A DNA stretch of 64,000 nucleotides from Oscillospiraceae bacterium (GCA_015067565.1 SVMF01000007.1:1-64000), one strand, 5' to 3'; shown: positions 38,846 to 49,037, counted from the first letter of the stretch. Notes: a model not told the origin generated them from the sequence alone. A program made the numbers and translations.

Positions 38846-38941
38846 AAGCAGAGATTCTACGCAAGCTTGTTGACATTTCGGCAAGCTTGCGTTGTATAAA
38901 GAGAGCAAGAAAAATATGCACAGAGAAAGGAATAGGGCGAT

Positions 38942-41008
38942 ATGAATCAAACGGATAAAAAGTACGAGGCTTTATTCACCCCGTGGAAGATCGGAAATGT
39001 GGAGATCAAAAATCGAATTGTCATGTGCCCGATGGGGGGCACTTCACTGTTTGGTTGGTTTGAGCTGACGGGGTGCCATTTTGATAAGGAAGCGGCCGGG
39101 CTGTTTTTGGAAAGAGCGAAGAACAATGTCGGCCTGATCATTTCGGGCATTGCACCTGTGCGCGATACCTTCTGGGGAAAGTGGCTGTGGAAGAATGAAA
39201 AGATGTTCGATGAGCTTAAGGAGTTCATGGATGAGCTGCACAAGACCGGCGCAAAGCTGTTCATCCAGCTCACGGCCGGCATGGGCAGATCTTGGGCGAT
39301 CACCGACCTGATCGCACCTCTGCATAAGAATAGATTTACTCGTGCACTGCTCAAGCCGGTGCTCGATACATCGCATGAACTGGCTTCTCCGTCGCCGCAG
39401 CGCTCCCGCTGGGCACACGACATCGAATGTCCGGAGATGACCAAAGAGCAGATCCATGAGATCATTGATGCCTTTGCGAAGACGGCAAAGCTCTGCAAGG
39501 CGGCCGGAGTCGACGGTGTGGAGGTCCATGCGGTGCATGAGGGCTACCTGCTGGATCAGTTTGCCATGGAATTCTTCAATAAGCGCACTGACGAATACGG
39601 TGGAAGCTTTGAAAACCGCTATCGCTTTGCTGCTGAGGTCGTCAAGGCAATCAAGGAGAGCTGCGGAAAGGATTATCCCGTGTCGCTGCGCTATTCCGTG
39701 GAGTCAAAGATGAAGGGCTTCTGCGAGGGCGCAATGCCCGGCGAGGATTATGTCGAGGTCGGCCGCAATATGGCAGAATCCGAACGCGCAGCGAAATATC
39801 TGCAGGATGCCGGCTATGATATGCTCAATGCCGACAACGGCACCTATGACTCGTGGTACTGGGCGCATCCGCCGATGTATATGCCCGAAAACTGCAACCT
39901 TGAGGACGTGGCACATATCAAGAAATTTGTCGATATTCCCGTGGTTTGTGCAGGCAGAATGGATGCTGAGATCGGCGCGAAGGCGGTGGCTGAGGGCAAA
40001 ATCGATGCCGTAGGTGTTGCCCGTCAGTTCCTCGTCGATCCCGAGTGGGTCACGAAGCTGATCGAAGACCGTCTGCAGGACATCAAGCCTTGCATTTGCT
40101 GTCACAGCGGATGCTTCAACTTCTCCTCCTCGAAGGGTCATGCCAACACGCAGGATCTGAGCGACACGATGGGTCTGGCACGCTGTGCGCTGAATCCGCA
40201 GACCATGCAGTCGAAGAAGTTCTACATCGAGCGTGCGAAAAAGCAGAAAGAGATCGCCGTGATCGGCGGCGGCATCGGCGGCATGGAGGCGGCGCTTGTG
40301 TGTGCAAAGCGTGGGCACAAGGTGACGCTGTATGAAAAGTCCGACAAGCTTGGCGGTGTGTTCATCGCAGCAGCGGCACCCAGCTTCAAGGAAAAGGACA
40401 GAGCGCTGATCGCATGGTACCTGCGTGAGATCGCCAAGTATCCGATCCGTGTGAAGTTGAACACGGAGATCAAGGATATCAAGTCACTCCAAGCCGATGA
40501 GATCATCGTGGCAACCGGCGCTAAGGCGAAAAAAATCCCTGTCAAGGGTGCTCAGAGTGCAATTGAGGCGATCGATTATCTGCTTGGCAGGGAAGTGGGC
40601 GAGAATGTTGTCGTGATCGGCGGTGGCCTGACGGGTTGTGAAATTGCCTATGATCTGTATCTGAAGGGCAAGAAGCCTGTGATCGTGGAAATGCAGGATG
40701 ACCTGATCACGACCAAGGGTGTCTGCCTTGCCAACACCAGCTATCTGCGTGATTTTTTCAAGACCAACAAGGTTCCTGTACATCTTGAAACCTCCCTCTG
40801 CGAAATCGGAAACGGAGATGTGACCCTCAAGGATAAGAACGGAAAGATCTTTACCGTGCAGGCAGATTCTGTGATTCTGTCCGTCGGCTACAATCCCGCA
40901 CCGGTCATCCCCAAGGGAAGACACATCCATGTCATCGGAGATGCCGATAAGGTCGGCAATCTGCGCAGTGTGATCTGGGGTGCGTGGAAGACCTGCATGA
41001 AGCTTTGA
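38942..41008 (+). CDS. Fe-S/FAD/FMN oxidoreductase, NADH:flavin oxidoreductase / 2-enoate reductase-like
   Basis: OYE-type N-term barrel (LFTPWKIGNVEIKNRIVMCPMGG; GVDGVEVHAVHEGYLLDQF), CICCHSGC...C cluster motif, C-term GGGIGGMEAAL Rossmann fold. Confidence 0.92.
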   Translation: MNQTDKKYEALFTPWKIGNVEIKNRIVMCPMGGTSLFGWFELTGCHFDKEAAGLFLERAKNNVGLIISGIAPVRDTFWGKWLWKNEKMFDELKEFMDELHKTGAKLFIQLTAGMGRSWAITDLIAPLHKNRFTRALLKPVLDTSHELASPSPQRSRWAHDIECPEMTKEQIHEIIDAFAKTAKLCKAAGVDGVEVHAVHEGYLLDQFAMEFFNKRTDEYGGSFENRYRFAAEVVKAIKESCGKDYPVSLRYSVESKMKGFCEGAMPGEDYVEVGRNMAESERAAKYLQDAGYDMLNADNGTYDSWYWAHPPMYMPENCNLEDVAHIKKFVDIPVVCAGRMDAEIGAKAVAEGKIDAVGVARQFLVDPEWVTKLIEDRLQDIKPCICCHSGCFNFSSSKGHANTQDLSDTMGLARCALNPQTMQSKKFYIERAKKQKEIAVIGGGIGGMEAALVCAKRGHKVTLYEKSDKLGGVFIAAAAPSFKEKDRALIAWYLREIAKYPIRVKLNTEIKDIKSLQADEIIVATGAKAKKIPVKGAQSAIEAIDYLLGREVGENVVVIGGGLTGCEIAYDLYLKGKKPVIVEMQDDLITTKGVCLANTSYLRDFFKTNKVPVHLETSLCEIGNGDVTLKDKNGKIFTVQADSVILSVGYNPAPVIPKGRHIHVIGDADKVGNLRSVIWGAWKTCMKL

Positions 41009-41022
41009 TAAGGAGAAAAACC

Positions 41023-42300
41023 ATGATTTTGACAAAAGAACAGCAAGCGATCCTCGACGGTAAAAAGGGGGAAACGCTTGCCAAGGTTATGAAAACCCTC
41101 GTGATGTACGGCGAGGCCTTCGAGGCCGAAAAGCTCGTGCCGATTACCTCAAAGTACAATCATCTTGTGACCTCCTTCGGCCTGAAGGTCATGTCGCCTG
41201 TTTACGATCTGATGCAGCAGCTCCTCGATGCGGATGTTGCCTCGGAGCAGAAGTTTTCCGTCGACCCCCGTCCGTTGGATAAGAAGGTGCCCGCAAACTT
41301 CCTGCAGAAGCTGATCTTTCACAAGTTCATGTACACCAAGCAGGATTTTTACGAGGAACAGCTGGAAAAGCTCGGCCTCATGGATGAAAATGCCTTCACC
41401 TGCACCTGCTACATGGACGAGGTCGGCAACAAGCCGAAAAAGGGAGAAGTCCTGTCGTGGGCAGAGTCGAGTGCGGTCGTTTATGCAAACTCAGTTCTCG
41501 GTGCACGCTGCAACCGAAATTCCGGCATCATCGATATCATGGGCTCGATCGTCGGCTATGTTCCGTACTTCGGCCTGCTGACTGACGAGGGCAGAAAGGC
41601 GACTTGGATCGTCAAGGTGCGCACGACCAAACGGCCCGAGGCGCAGCTTCTCGGCTCTGCTATCGGCATGAAGGTCATGGAGGATGTGCCCTATGTCACC
41701 GGACTTGACAAGTGGCTTGGAGAGAAGCTCGACGATGCCGCCTGTGCCTATCTCAAGGATTTCGGCGCAGCGACCGCGTCAAACGGCGCAGTCGGTCTTT
41801 ACCATATTGAAAATCTGACACCGGAAGCGGTAGAGCTTGGCAAGAGCCTGATCGCTGAGGGAGCCAGAGAATATATCATTGACGATGCCGAGCTCGAGAG
41901 AGTGCAGAAGAACTATCCTGTCATCTGGAAAAATCCCGATGCAACCCCCAAGCTCTGCTTCGTGGGCTGTCCCCATCTTTCGCTGCAGCAGCTCAAGGAT
42001 TGGACAGAAAAACTCGAGACGGAGCTGAAGAAAAACGGCAGGAAGAAGGTCACGATCAAGACAGTCTTCACCGCAGCGCCGGCGGTTTTGAAGGCATTTG
42101 AGGCCACCGAATATGCCGCAAGACTCAAAACGACGGGTGTCATCACATCCTATATCTGCCCTCTGATGTACATGAACAATCCTCTTTGCAAGAAGATGCC
42201 TGTCATCACATCGTCCAACAAACTCCGCACCTATACGAGCGCAAGATATTACACCGATGCGGAGATTCTCAAGGCAATCACGGGAGGAAAAACGAAATGA
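41023..42300 (+). CDS. Aconitase X catalytic subunit (DUF521-like)
   Basis: MILTKEQQAILDGKKGETLAKVMKTLVMYGEAFEAEKLVPI; ESSAVVYANSVLGARCNRNSG; FVGCPHLSLQQL. Confidence 0.88.
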   Translation: MILTKEQQAILDGKKGETLAKVMKTLVMYGEAFEAEKLVPITSKYNHLVTSFGLKVMSPVYDLMQQLLDADVASEQKFSVDPRPLDKKVPANFLQKLIFHKFMYTKQDFYEEQLEKLGLMDENAFTCTCYMDEVGNKPKKGEVLSWAESSAVVYANSVLGARCNRNSGIIDIMGSIVGYVPYFGLLTDEGRKATWIVKVRTTKRPEAQLLGSAIGMKVMEDVPYVTGLDKWLGEKLDDAACAYLKDFGAATASNGAVGLYHIENLTPEAVELGKSLIAEGAREYIIDDAELERVQKNYPVIWKNPDATPKLCFVGCPHLSLQQLKDWTEKLETELKKNGRKKVTIKTVFTAAPAVLKAFEATEYAARLKTTGVITSYICPLMYMNNPLCKKMPVITSSNKLRTYTSARYYTDAEILKAITGGKTK

Positions 42301-42743
42301 AACAGTTTAAGGGAAGAGTGATCACCCCCGGAGAGGTTACGGCAGAGGCTGTGGTGACGAAAGAGGGCTTCAATACGCTTGCTTCGCTCCAAATGGCCCT
42401 GCAGTTTGGTGATAAAGAGGTCAAATGCGGCGATCAGAGCAATACCGAGCTCTATGGAAAGCCTCTGCTTGGCAAGGCTCTTTGCTTGCCGCAGACCATC
42501 GGCTCGACCACAGGTGGCTTGGTGCTCTACTGCGCCTGCGCCATGGAGAAGAACCCTGCCTGTATGCTCTTTGCAAACCATATCGACTCTCTGGCTGCGG
42601 CAGGTGCGGTTTTGGCTGAGGTCTGGATCGACAATGTAACGATGCCCGTGATCGACTCGCTCGGCGAGGAATTCCTGCGCTATGTAAAAGATGGCATGAA
42701 GATTACGGTCAAGGCTGGCGGCATCGTCGAGGTGGAAGCATAA
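42297..42743 (+). CDS. Aconitase X swivel-domain subunit (DUF126-like)
   Basis: KGRVITPGEVTAEAVVTKEGFNTL...LPQTIGSTTGGLVLYCAC; ATGA overlap with upstream subunit. Confidence 0.88.
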   Translation: MKQFKGRVITPGEVTAEAVVTKEGFNTLASLQMALQFGDKEVKCGDQSNTELYGKPLLGKALCLPQTIGSTTGGLVLYCACAMEKNPACMLFANHIDSLAAAGAVLAEVWIDNVTMPVIDSLGEEFLRYVKDGMKITVKAGGIVEVEA

Positions 42744-42749
42744 ACAATG

Positions 42750-42787
42750 AAAGCACTGTAGCATATCACTTTGCTACAGTGCTTTTT
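42750..42787. terminator. Bidirectional terminator between convergent genes
   Basis: AAGCACTGTAGCA...TGCTACAGTGCTTTTT. Confidence 0.8.
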
Positions 42788-43771
42788 CTATTTTTCATCA
42801 ATGGCTGCGGTGACAGCCTGACAGAAATTGCGATATTCGTCAACGGCTTTTTTGGGTGAGAGAATGGTTGCCCGACCGCCGAACCCTGCAAGCCAACCCA
42901 AGAAATTGGGAGACAAGGACAACTGCACGGTGAATACAAAGTGTTTTTCGCCGCTCGGTACGAGTACGAGATCTCTGCCGAAGCGATCGAGAACCACGCC
43001 TGCAAGCGAATTTTCAAAGCGGAGCTTGACCTGCATTCGTTTGCCGCGGTACATTCCAAAGATCTCTTTGGAATAGGCGGAAGGATCAAAATCTTTTGTT
43101 TCCTCGGTCACGATGCAGGTGTTTTCTGTGATCAGAACATCCTCCATCTTGTCCACGCGGTAGTGCGTCAGGCCGTGGCGCTCGCTATGGGCGATCAGAT
43201 AATAATTCTCGTCGTCCCACAAAAGCGCATAGGGACTGGCTGTATAACGGTTCGGGCGGAAATGCTTTTGGCGATCGATCCCCCAATCAAAATAGCGGAA
43301 GCTTACCTGGCGGCTCTGCGCAATTGCCTCGTGCAGGGTGTCGATGTTCTCAAAGGCATCTACGCTGGAGGATTTGACACGGCCCGACAGGACGATCTGT
43401 CGTCTTAAAAGGGCGGCCTGATGCTCGCTGGACAGACTTGCCAGCTTGCGGATGAGGCTTGCCGACTGTGTGGGGGTCAGGAAACGAGACGACAGCACGG
43501 CGTCGATCAGGAACTTGATCTCCGAGAGCTCGAAATCACGCTCGGCAACATAGTAGCCCGACGGCTTGCTGCGTCGATAGAAAACCTCCATACCGTACTC
43601 GTAGAGCGAGAGGAAATCGTCGTAAATACTCTTGCGCTCGGCACGGATGCCCTTCGAGGCCAGATGATCGATCAATTCGGAGATCGATGCGGGATGGGCT
43701 TCGTCGGTGTTGCGGCGCAGATAATCTCTTAAATACAGAAGCTTCAGTTTTTGCTGCTTGCTCTTTGGCAT
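42788..43771 (-). CDS. WYL-domain (YafY-like) transcriptional regulator
   Basis: N-term wHTH (KSIYDDFLSLYEYGMEV) and WYL region (ASPYALLWDDENYYLIAHSERHGLTHYRVDKME); GAGGTGAT RBS upstream of the ATG at 43771. Confidence 0.87.
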   Translation of the reverse strand: MPKSKQQKLKLLYLRDYLRRNTDEAHPASISELIDHLASKGIRAERKSIYDDFLSLYEYGMEVFYRRSKPSGYYVAERDFELSEIKFLIDAVLSSRFLTPTQSASLIRKLASLSSEHQAALLRRQIVLSGRVKSSSVDAFENIDTLHEAIAQSRQVSFRYFDWGIDRQKHFRPNRYTASPYALLWDDENYYLIAHSERHGLTHYRVDKMEDVLITENTCIVTEETKDFDPSAYSKEIFGMYRGKRMQVKLRFENSLAGVVLDRFGRDLVLVPSGEKHFVFTVQLSLSPNFLGWLAGFGGRATILSPKKAVDEYRNFCQAVTAAIDEK

Positions 43772-43891
43772 AACCATCACCTCTCTATTACGATACCATA
43801 AATCGGACAGTAAATGCAAGTGTTTTTCTGCACTTGCACTTTTTGTAACTTCGTGGTATACTAAAAAGAAACAAACGAAAGGAGAATGCGT

Positions 43892-45193
43892 ATGAAATTG
43901 CGTCATAACGATAAATTTTTCAAATGGGGCATCACGGCCTTTCTGGTCTTTGTGGCAGGTGCGCTGTTTTGGATCATTTTTTCCAATTTCGGTGGGTTTT
44001 ATGAGCTGATCCTGGACCTGATCGCCATTCTCTCTCCGATTCTCTACGGCTGTTTCTTTGCATATCTGATGAATCCTGTGATGGAATTTACCATCCGTAT
44101 GGTCGATAAACTCCTGGGAAAAACGAAGCTCAAGGAAAGAACTGTGCACAAAATCAGCAAGCCTTGCGGTGTGCTGGTTGCGGTGATTGTGCTGCTCGGG
44201 GCGATGTATGCCCTCATTGCGCTGATCGTGCCAAACATCATTGCAAGCCTGGAGGAGCTTCTGACGAAGGAACGCCTGCAGGGCTACTATGACACCATTC
44301 TCGGCTGGGTGAACAATGTGTTTGCCGGTACGGCCTTTGCGCAGTGGGTCAAGGAAAATTTGCAGAGCGTCTTCACTTTGGCGCAGGATATCATCGGAAA
44401 GATCAATCTGTCGGGTGTTGTTTCGGACATCTTTAGTGCGGGTGTGAGTGTGGTCAGCGGCCTGTTCAGCTTCCTCATTGGCATCGTGGCAGCTGTGTAT
44501 ATCCTCATTTACAAAAAGCAGCTGTGCTCCCAGTCGAAGAAGCTCGTCACATCCTTCCTGAGAAACGACCATGCAGACCGCGTCTTTGAGATTGCACGCC
44601 GCACCAATCGCATTTTCAGCGGCTATGTGATTGGCAAGATCCTTGATGCGCTCCTGGTTGGTGTGATCACCTATGTTGTCCTTTTGATTATGGGAATGCC
44701 TTTTGCGGTGCTGATTGCCACGATTGTCGGCATCACGAACATCATTCCGTATTTCGGCCCGTTTATCGGTGCGGCGCCGTCGGCGTTGTTGCTGCTGATC
44801 GAGAATCCGATTGATGCGCTGTATTTCATCATTTTCATCGTCATTTTGCAGATGATTGACGGCAATATCATCGAAAACCGTATCATGGGTCTTCAGCTCG
44901 GCATTTCCGACTTCTGGGTATTGGTCTCTATTTTGCTCTTTGGCGGTGTGTTCGGATTTGCCGGAATGCTGCTGGGTGTGCCGATCTTTGCGGTGATCTA
45001 TTCTCTGATTTCCGACGCAGTCAACAAGCGCCTGCGTCGCAAGAGATTCCCCGTCGAGACGGAATTGTATTACACGATGCACAGTGTCAACGACCTGCCG
45101 ATTACCAAACCTACCTCCGTTTCCTATATCACGATGGAACCAAGCTACGATCTGAACGTTGAACCGGAGGATGAGTTTGAGGATTTTGACTGA
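43892..45193 (+). CDS. AI-2E family transporter-like permease
   Basis: Multi-TM protein with GMPFAVLIATIVGITNIIPYFGPFIGAAPSALLLL. Confidence 0.9.
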   Translation: MKLRHNDKFFKWGITAFLVFVAGALFWIIFSNFGGFYELILDLIAILSPILYGCFFAYLMNPVMEFTIRMVDKLLGKTKLKERTVHKISKPCGVLVAVIVLLGAMYALIALIVPNIIASLEELLTKERLQGYYDTILGWVNNVFAGTAFAQWVKENLQSVFTLAQDIIGKINLSGVVSDIFSAGVSVVSGLFSFLIGIVAAVYILIYKKQLCSQSKKLVTSFLRNDHADRVFEIARRTNRIFSGYVIGKILDALLVGVITYVVLLIMGMPFAVLIATIVGITNIIPYFGPFIGAAPSALLLLIENPIDALYFIIFIVILQMIDGNIIENRIMGLQLGISDFWVLVSILLFGGVFGFAGMLLGVPIFAVIYSLISDAVNKRLRRKRFPVETELYYTMHSVNDLPITKPTSVSYITMEPSYDLNVEPEDEFEDFD

Positions 45194-45210
45194 CTGAAAG
45201 GAGAACGCAT

Positions 45211-45480
45211 ATGATCACGGTATTCAACAGAACCCGATTGCTGACCGAGCAGAATCCGGAAAAGCTGGCCATCCTGCGCAGCAAGCTGAAAGCACAAAAT
45301 ATTCCTTTTTATCTGAAAACGACCTGCTCGGAGGGCTATTTCGGCAGAGCGGCCAATGCCAAGGCGGCCATGCAGTCATCGAACTGCGTGTCCTATAACG
45401 ATGTTTCCGCACGGAGCTATGTCTACTATATCTACGTGCGCAAGAAGGATCTGGCCCGTGCAAAACGGGCGATCACATAA
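45211..45480 (+). CDS. Small conserved-looking hypothetical protein (89 aa)
   Basis: ORF with RBS AAAGGAG upstream of the ATG; between transporter and SEDS gene. Confidence 0.55.
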   Translation: MITVFNRTRLLTEQNPEKLAILRSKLKAQNIPFYLKTTCSEGYFGRAANAKAAMQSSNCVSYNDVSARSYVYYIYVRKKDLARAKRAIT

Positions 45481-45546
45481 GATGAGATTTTTTTCGAACA
45501 CACAGAGCTTTCTGTGTGTTCGGTGCATTGACAAGGAGGTGGGAAG

Positions 45547-47289
45547 ATGCAATTTTTTGAAGCAGTCGGGGAGTATTTGCAGACCGATGGAAGTGCCCTG
45601 GCGCAAACCTTTTGCTCCATTTGGCGTTTTGTCGCGCCGGCGCTTGCTGCGCTGATCCTCTACCGATGCATCAAGCCTTTGTTGCGTTTTCGCCGGGAAC
45701 CAGAGCTGTGGGCATGGCTTTTGACACCCGATGGTGAGCAGCTCCCCGTGACGCATTGGGAGAGTATCATCGGACGAGCCAAAAGCAGTGATATCGTGAT
45801 GAAATTTCCCACGGTGTCGAGAAGCCACGCGGTTCTGACGCGCTATGATGACGGCAGTTGGTCCATTACGGACATCGGCGGCCGCGGCGCGGTGACGGTT
45901 AACGGCAAAAAGGTTGTTGTCAGTGCTGTGCAATACGGCGATATCATCTCTCTGGGGGGCTTGGAAATGAAGCTGATGCCCTTGAGTGCCGAAGAGATCG
46001 AAGATCAGAATTACTACCGTACCCGCCCTAACGATGTTTCGATGCCCGGCTTGACGCTGTTGCTTTTGACCATATTCCAGCTTCTGTCTGTGCTGCAGCT
46101 GTGGACTGCGTGCGAGGCTAAGGCTCTGCTTGATATTACGATCGCCTTCGGCACACTCATTGGGCTGCAGTGGGTGCTGTATTTCACACTGAGGCTGATG
46201 CGGCGAAGCGGATTTGAGGTCGAGACGATCGCACTGTTCTTGTCCACGATCGGCCTTGCGGTGATCGCCTCGTCGGCACCGCACGACATGATGAAGCAGA
46301 TCGTCTGCATTTTTGGTGGCATCGTGATCTACTTTGTGATCTCTTGGTCGCTGCGCGATCTGTCGAGAGCCAAAACGGTGCGCTATATTGCTGCCGTGGC
46401 TGGCATTTTGTTGCTTTTGATCAACCTCGTCATCGGTCAGGAGATCAATGGAGCAAGAAACTGGATCGCTATCGGCCCGATGAGCTTCCAGCCTTCTGAG
46501 ATCGTCAAGCTGTGCTTCATCCTGGTGGGCGCGTCGACGATGGACCGTGTGGTCAGCAAGCGAAATGTGCTGAGCTTTTTGATCTATTCCGTGCTGATGT
46601 GCGGTTGCCTTGCGCTGATGAAGGATTTTGGTGCGGCGCTGATCTTCTTTGTGACCTTCCTTGTGATTGCATTTATGCGCTCAGGCAGCTTCTCGACCGT
46701 GACGCTTGCCATTGCGGCGGTCGTGTTTGCGGTGCTAATCCTTTTGCTCTATTTTGAGGACTACAGCGGTTATATCCAACGGCGCTTCTCTGTCTGGGGC
46801 AACGTCTGGGATGATCCGTACAACATGGGCTACCAACAGGTCAGAGCGATGATGTGCCTGGCTTCGGGCGGCCTGCTCGGACTCGGTGCGGGCAACGGAT
46901 GGCTGCACCATGTTGCGGCGGCCGATACAGACCTCGTCTTTGCCTTCGTTGGCGAGGAATGGGGCTTCCTGATTGCTGTGATGTGCGTTCTTGCCATCGT
47001 TGCACTTGCGGTGTTTGTGTTCCGCTCCTGTGTGGTTGCACGCAGCAGCTTTTATACCATTGCGGCCTGCGCAGCGGCAACTGTTCTGATCATGCAGACG
47101 ATTCTGAATGTGTTCGGCACGATGGACCTGCTGCCTCTGACGGGTGTCACATTCCCGTTTGTTTCCCACGGCGGCTCGAGTATGCTATGCTGTTGGGGCC
47201 TCTTGGCCTTTATCAAATGCGTCGATACCCGGCAGAATGCTTCTGTGGCGGTCAAGACGATCAAGATGCCGGAGGTGGAGTATGAATAA
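45547..47289 (+). CDS. FHA-domain fused FtsW/RodA/SpoVE (SEDS) protein
   Basis: N-term TM + FHA (IIGRAKSSDIVMKFPTVSRSHAVLTRYDDGSWSITDIGGRGAVTVNGKKV), then SEDS core (GARNWIAIGPMSFQPSEIVKL; FVSHGGSSML). Confidence 0.92.
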   Translation: MQFFEAVGEYLQTDGSALAQTFCSIWRFVAPALAALILYRCIKPLLRFRREPELWAWLLTPDGEQLPVTHWESIIGRAKSSDIVMKFPTVSRSHAVLTRYDDGSWSITDIGGRGAVTVNGKKVVVSAVQYGDIISLGGLEMKLMPLSAEEIEDQNYYRTRPNDVSMPGLTLLLLTIFQLLSVLQLWTACEAKALLDITIAFGTLIGLQWVLYFTLRLMRRSGFEVETIALFLSTIGLAVIASSAPHDMMKQIVCIFGGIVIYFVISWSLRDLSRAKTVRYIAAVAGILLLLINLVIGQEINGARNWIAIGPMSFQPSEIVKLCFILVGASTMDRVVSKRNVLSFLIYSVLMCGCLALMKDFGAALIFFVTFLVIAFMRSGSFSTVTLAIAAVVFAVLILLLYFEDYSGYIQRRFSVWGNVWDDPYNMGYQQVRAMMCLASGGLLGLGAGNGWLHHVAAADTDLVFAFVGEEWGFLIAVMCVLAIVALAVFVFRSCVVARSSFYTIAACAAATVLIMQTILNVFGTMDLLPLTGVTFPFVSHGGSSMLCCWGLLAFIKCVDTRQNASVAVKTIKMPEVEYE

Positions 47290-48664
47290 GCTTGCAAAGC
47301 GCGCATGGTTTTCCCTTGTGCTTGCCGGAGTTCTTCTCTTTGGCCTTGGCGTCATCATCTTCCGTTATGGGACCGATGCAGCAATGTGGGTTGGCTTCCG
47401 AAGCAATCCGTCCGTACAGATGGGCGGCGCACTCAACAGCTATTCGGTTTGTCTGCGTGACGGAACGACAGTCCTGGATACCGCCGATTCGATTCATTAT
47501 GCTGACGATGCGGCGCTGCGTGCATCTATGCTGCACCTTCTGGGGGACGGGGGCAATGTTTCTTCCTATGTGACCGATGCCTACGGCGACGAGCTGGCAG
47601 GCTTTGACCACTTTGGCGGTGTATATAGCTCGGAGGAGGAACAGGGGAAAATGACCCTCACCATCAGTCCCATGGTACAAAAAACAGCCTATCATGCCAT
47701 GCAGGGCAGGAAGGGCGTTGTGGGCGTGTACAATTATCAGACGGGTGAGGTCTTGTGTCTGCTCTCTACACCGACCTACGACCCGGCCAATCCGCCCCAG
47801 ACGATCTATGCCTCTGACGGTAGTGTGCTTCCTGAGTATGACGGTGTGTATTTTAACCGCTTCATTCGCTCGACTTACATTCCTGGCTCGACCTTCAAAC
47901 TCGTGACGGCTGCGGCTGCAATTGAGCGCATGGACGACATCGAAACGCGCACCTTTGAATGCAATGGCTCAATCTATATCGGTGGACGGCAGATCGAATG
48001 TGCCGGTGGCAAGGCACATGGCACGATCGGCTTCCGCGATGCGTTGGCAAAGTCTTGCAATGTCGCTTTCGCTCAGATATCCGACGAGCTCGGCAAGGAG
48101 ATTCTGGCCGAGTTCGCAGAAAAGTCGCGCATTGGCGAGCGTTTGGAATTTGATGGTCTGAAAACCACACCGGGTGGTGTACGATGGGATGGGGCTGACT
48201 CTCATGCGGTGGCCTGGGCCGGCATCGGGCAGGGCAGTGACCTGATCAATCCGTGTCAGTTTATGACATTCGTTGGCGCCATCGCAAATGGTGGCCGCGC
48301 GGCGGTTCCCTATGTTGTCGAGCGGATCATTTATGGTGGTGATGAGAAATACAAGGCAGAAACGCAGATGCGATCCTTCCTGAATAAGCAGACGGCTGAC
48401 CGCACAGCAGACCTGATGTGCTATGCTGTGGATACGAACTATAGCTGGTCGGGCGTGTTTGCGGGACTGAGATCGGGCGGCAAGTCCGGTACGGCAGAGC
48501 GTGATGGCAGCACACACGATGCGCTGTATGTCGGTTTCAGCCGTGATCCCGACTATCCGCTGGCCTATATTGTCGTTGTGGAGGGGGGCGGCTCGGGCAG
48601 CGCGACCTGCCTTCCCATTGTGCAGCAGGTACTCAATGCTTGTGTCGCAGCTATGGATGAATAA
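47282..48664 (+). CDS. Penicillin-binding protein transpeptidase (PbpA-like)
   Basis: STFKLVTAAAAIE (SxxK), KSCN, KSGTAE motifs; overlaps SEDS gene. Confidence 0.93.
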   Translation: MNKLAKRAWFSLVLAGVLLFGLGVIIFRYGTDAAMWVGFRSNPSVQMGGALNSYSVCLRDGTTVLDTADSIHYADDAALRASMLHLLGDGGNVSSYVTDAYGDELAGFDHFGGVYSSEEEQGKMTLTISPMVQKTAYHAMQGRKGVVGVYNYQTGEVLCLLSTPTYDPANPPQTIYASDGSVLPEYDGVYFNRFIRSTYIPGSTFKLVTAAAAIERMDDIETRTFECNGSIYIGGRQIECAGGKAHGTIGFRDALAKSCNVAFAQISDELGKEILAEFAEKSRIGERLEFDGLKTTPGGVRWDGADSHAVAWAGIGQGSDLINPCQFMTFVGAIANGGRAAVPYVVERIIYGGDEKYKAETQMRSFLNKQTADRTADLMCYAVDTNYSWSGVFAGLRSGGKSGTAERDGSTHDALYVGFSRDPDYPLAYIVVVEGGGSGSATCLPIVQQVLNACVAAMDE

Positions 48665-48719
48665 GCAAAAGAAATCCTTCGCCAAAGCGGCGAAGGATTT
48701 CTTGCATCATGAATGAAAA

Positions 48720-48754
48720 ACCTCTCTGCAGTTCTTGCAGAGAGGTTTTTGTCG
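48720..48754. terminator. Terminator hairpin downstream of PBP and rpsR
   Basis: AACCTCTCTGCAGTTCTTGCAGAGAGGTTTTT. Confidence 0.75.
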
Positions 48755-48758
48755 AAAA

Positions 48759-48995
48759 TTAGTCGGCGACGTAGGGCAGCAGGGCGATCATGCGAGCACG
48801 CTTGATAGCGATGGTCAGCTGACGCTGATGAGCTGCACAGGTACCGGTGGTACGGCGAGGCAGAATCTTACCGCGCTCGGAAGTGTAGCGGCGGAGCTTG
48901 CCTGCGTCCTTGAAGTCGATGCTCGTAACCTTATCGACGCAGAAGTTACATACCTTCTTGCGCTTGCGCGGGCGAGCGACCTTCTCGTTAGCCAT
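48759..48995 (-). CDS. rpsR: 30S ribosomal protein S18
   Basis: [61 protein letters not shown]. Confidence 0.97.
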   Translation of the reverse strand: MANEKVARPRKRKKVCNFCVDKVTSIDFKDAGKLRRYTSERGKILPRRTTGTCAAHQRQLTIAIKRARMIALLPYVAD

Positions 48996-49037
48996 GAACG
49001 AAATCCTCCTTCTTACATACTCAAGCAGAAAAGTTAC

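Noticed and set aside
43772-45082. N-terminal extension of the 764-aa minus ORF (42788-45082)
   Set aside because: The extension is antisense to the AI-2E-family transporter; the WYL regulator has its own RBS and ATG at 43771.
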